A stretch of DNA of 14,654 bases from Competibacteraceae bacterium UBA6584 (GTDB lineage Bacteria > Pseudomonadota > Gammaproteobacteria > Competibacterales > Competibacteraceae). Below, one piece after another: positions 14,264-14,654 of the stretch. The notes beneath the pieces were generated by a model, which ran no database searches, was not told where the DNA came from, and worked only from the letters and a program-made list of their open reading frames with translations. How positions within the stretch are numbered: the stretch's first letter is position 1; each line of letters opens with the position of its first letter. The stretch spans positions 1 through 14,654 of the forward strand of contig DJIW01000117.1 of assembly GCA_002433805.1 (NCBI GenBank), written 5' to 3'. The translations under genes were made by a program, and so were the position numbers.

Positions 14264-14654
14264 TTAAAAACCCATTTTCGAGCGTAGCGACTTCAGACCC
14301 CCTATTAACTTGCCGACCAAGGAAGGGTTTTTGACGTCCTTGATTTCTTCCACCTGATGGCGTTTTAACAGTTCGGGTTTTCTCAAATTGGTTCCATGCC
14401 GGGTCAGCGCTGATCGGATGTAATAGCTCAATTGGTTCTTTTGAATCGGCTTGTAACTATAACGATAAATCTGTCCTTGATTGATCAAGCTGATCATCGT
14501 ATCGGCACTGTGGTATTGGGTTAAAATAATCGTGATGATCGAAGGATAATTTTGTTTCAGGATTTTTATGAATTCCGTCGCATCCTCACTGTCGACCAGC
14601 GTTTCGGAGATAATGACCGAAATTTGCTGGTTGCTTAACAAATCAATCGCTTCG
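14264..14654 (-). CDS. Partial response-regulator receiver with Glu at the phospho-acceptor position
   Basis: The frame is open to the right edge of the window, so the N-terminus is missing; 129 residues are visible. It matches the later half of a CheY-like receiver: strand 3 (ISVIIS), strand 4 with conserved Thr (IILTQY) and strand 5 with conserved Lys (YRYSYKP), then helix 5. The residue after strand 3, normally Asp, is Glu (SETLVD; codon 14603-14605). A basic C-terminal tail of about 45 residues (ends GGLKSLRSKMGF) has no output-domain motif. The gene is AT-richer than its neighbours. It is convergent with the serine hydrolase gene. Start and full domain content cannot be judged. Confidence 0.8.
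   Translation of the reverse strand, partial: EAIDLLSNQQISVIISETLVDSEDATEFIKILKQNYPSIITIILTQYHSADTMISLINQGQIYRYSYKPIQKNQLSYYIRSALTRHGTNLRKPELLKRHQVEEIKDVKNPSLVGKLIGGLKSLRSKMGF

Noticed and set aside
14236..14275. CGTGT/ACACG stem followed by TTAAAAACC as a terminator between convergent genes
   Set aside because: The stem has only 5 base pairs and no T-run on the correct side for either gene.

Overview
The window is a compact, GC-rich bacterial chromosome segment. Gene content (PilJ-type sensor kinase, CheX, GGDEF/EAL protein, zwf/edd-type metabolism relic, sorbosone-dehydrogenase-family enzyme) suggests a gammaproteobacterium, possibly a Competibacteraceae-like or purple-sulfur-like lineage. 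That placement is inference from gene style only. I see no rRNA, tRNA, CRISPR array or insertion sequence.

Region 1 (21-3110, + strand) is a tight signalling operon. It encodes a membrane CheA-like histidine kinase with a PilJ/NarX-type sensor, a PAS-like domain, an HPt domain and a CheA-type ATPase but no CheW-like domain. A single-domain CheY-like receiver and a CheX-like phosphatase with the ExxN motif follow. Kinase, receiver and phosphatase together could form a complete stand-alone phospho-signalling module. A 538-base gene-free gap (3111-3648) with two perfect GC-rich inverted repeats follows. Then comes a large membrane GGDEF/EAL protein (3649-6096) in which both catalytic signatures and the GGDEF inhibitory site look intact.

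Region 2 (6167-9091, - strand) holds a six-transmembrane voltage-gated K+ channel with a C-terminal zinc ribbon, a shrunken relic of 6-phosphogluconate dehydratase (edd) that still has its start and ribosome binding site, a complete tyrosine recombinase, and a small lipoprotein. The 200 bases in front of the recombinase are AT-rich and carry an ordered set of perfect inverted repeats (TTCC/GGAA half-sites). These are good candidates for its operator or its recombination site. The block looks like a rearrangement scar or small accessory insertion.

Region 3 (9291-12902) has an orphan 78-residue protein on + and a two-gene - strand operon. The operon encodes a secreted PQQ-type aldose/sorbosone dehydrogenase and an ArsB/SLC13-like anion permease. 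Divergent from it is an alpha/beta hydrolase with a complete Ser-Asp-His triad, possibly coupled to a 21-codon leader ORF. Region 4 (12983-14654) has a beta-lactamase-fold serine hydrolase and, convergent to it at the right edge, a partial receiver-domain protein whose phospho-acceptor aspartate is replaced by glutamate.

Most genes are intact and of known families. The parts most worth a second look are the CheW-less kinase operon, the edd relic, the inverted-repeat array beside the recombinase, and the Glu-substituted receiver.
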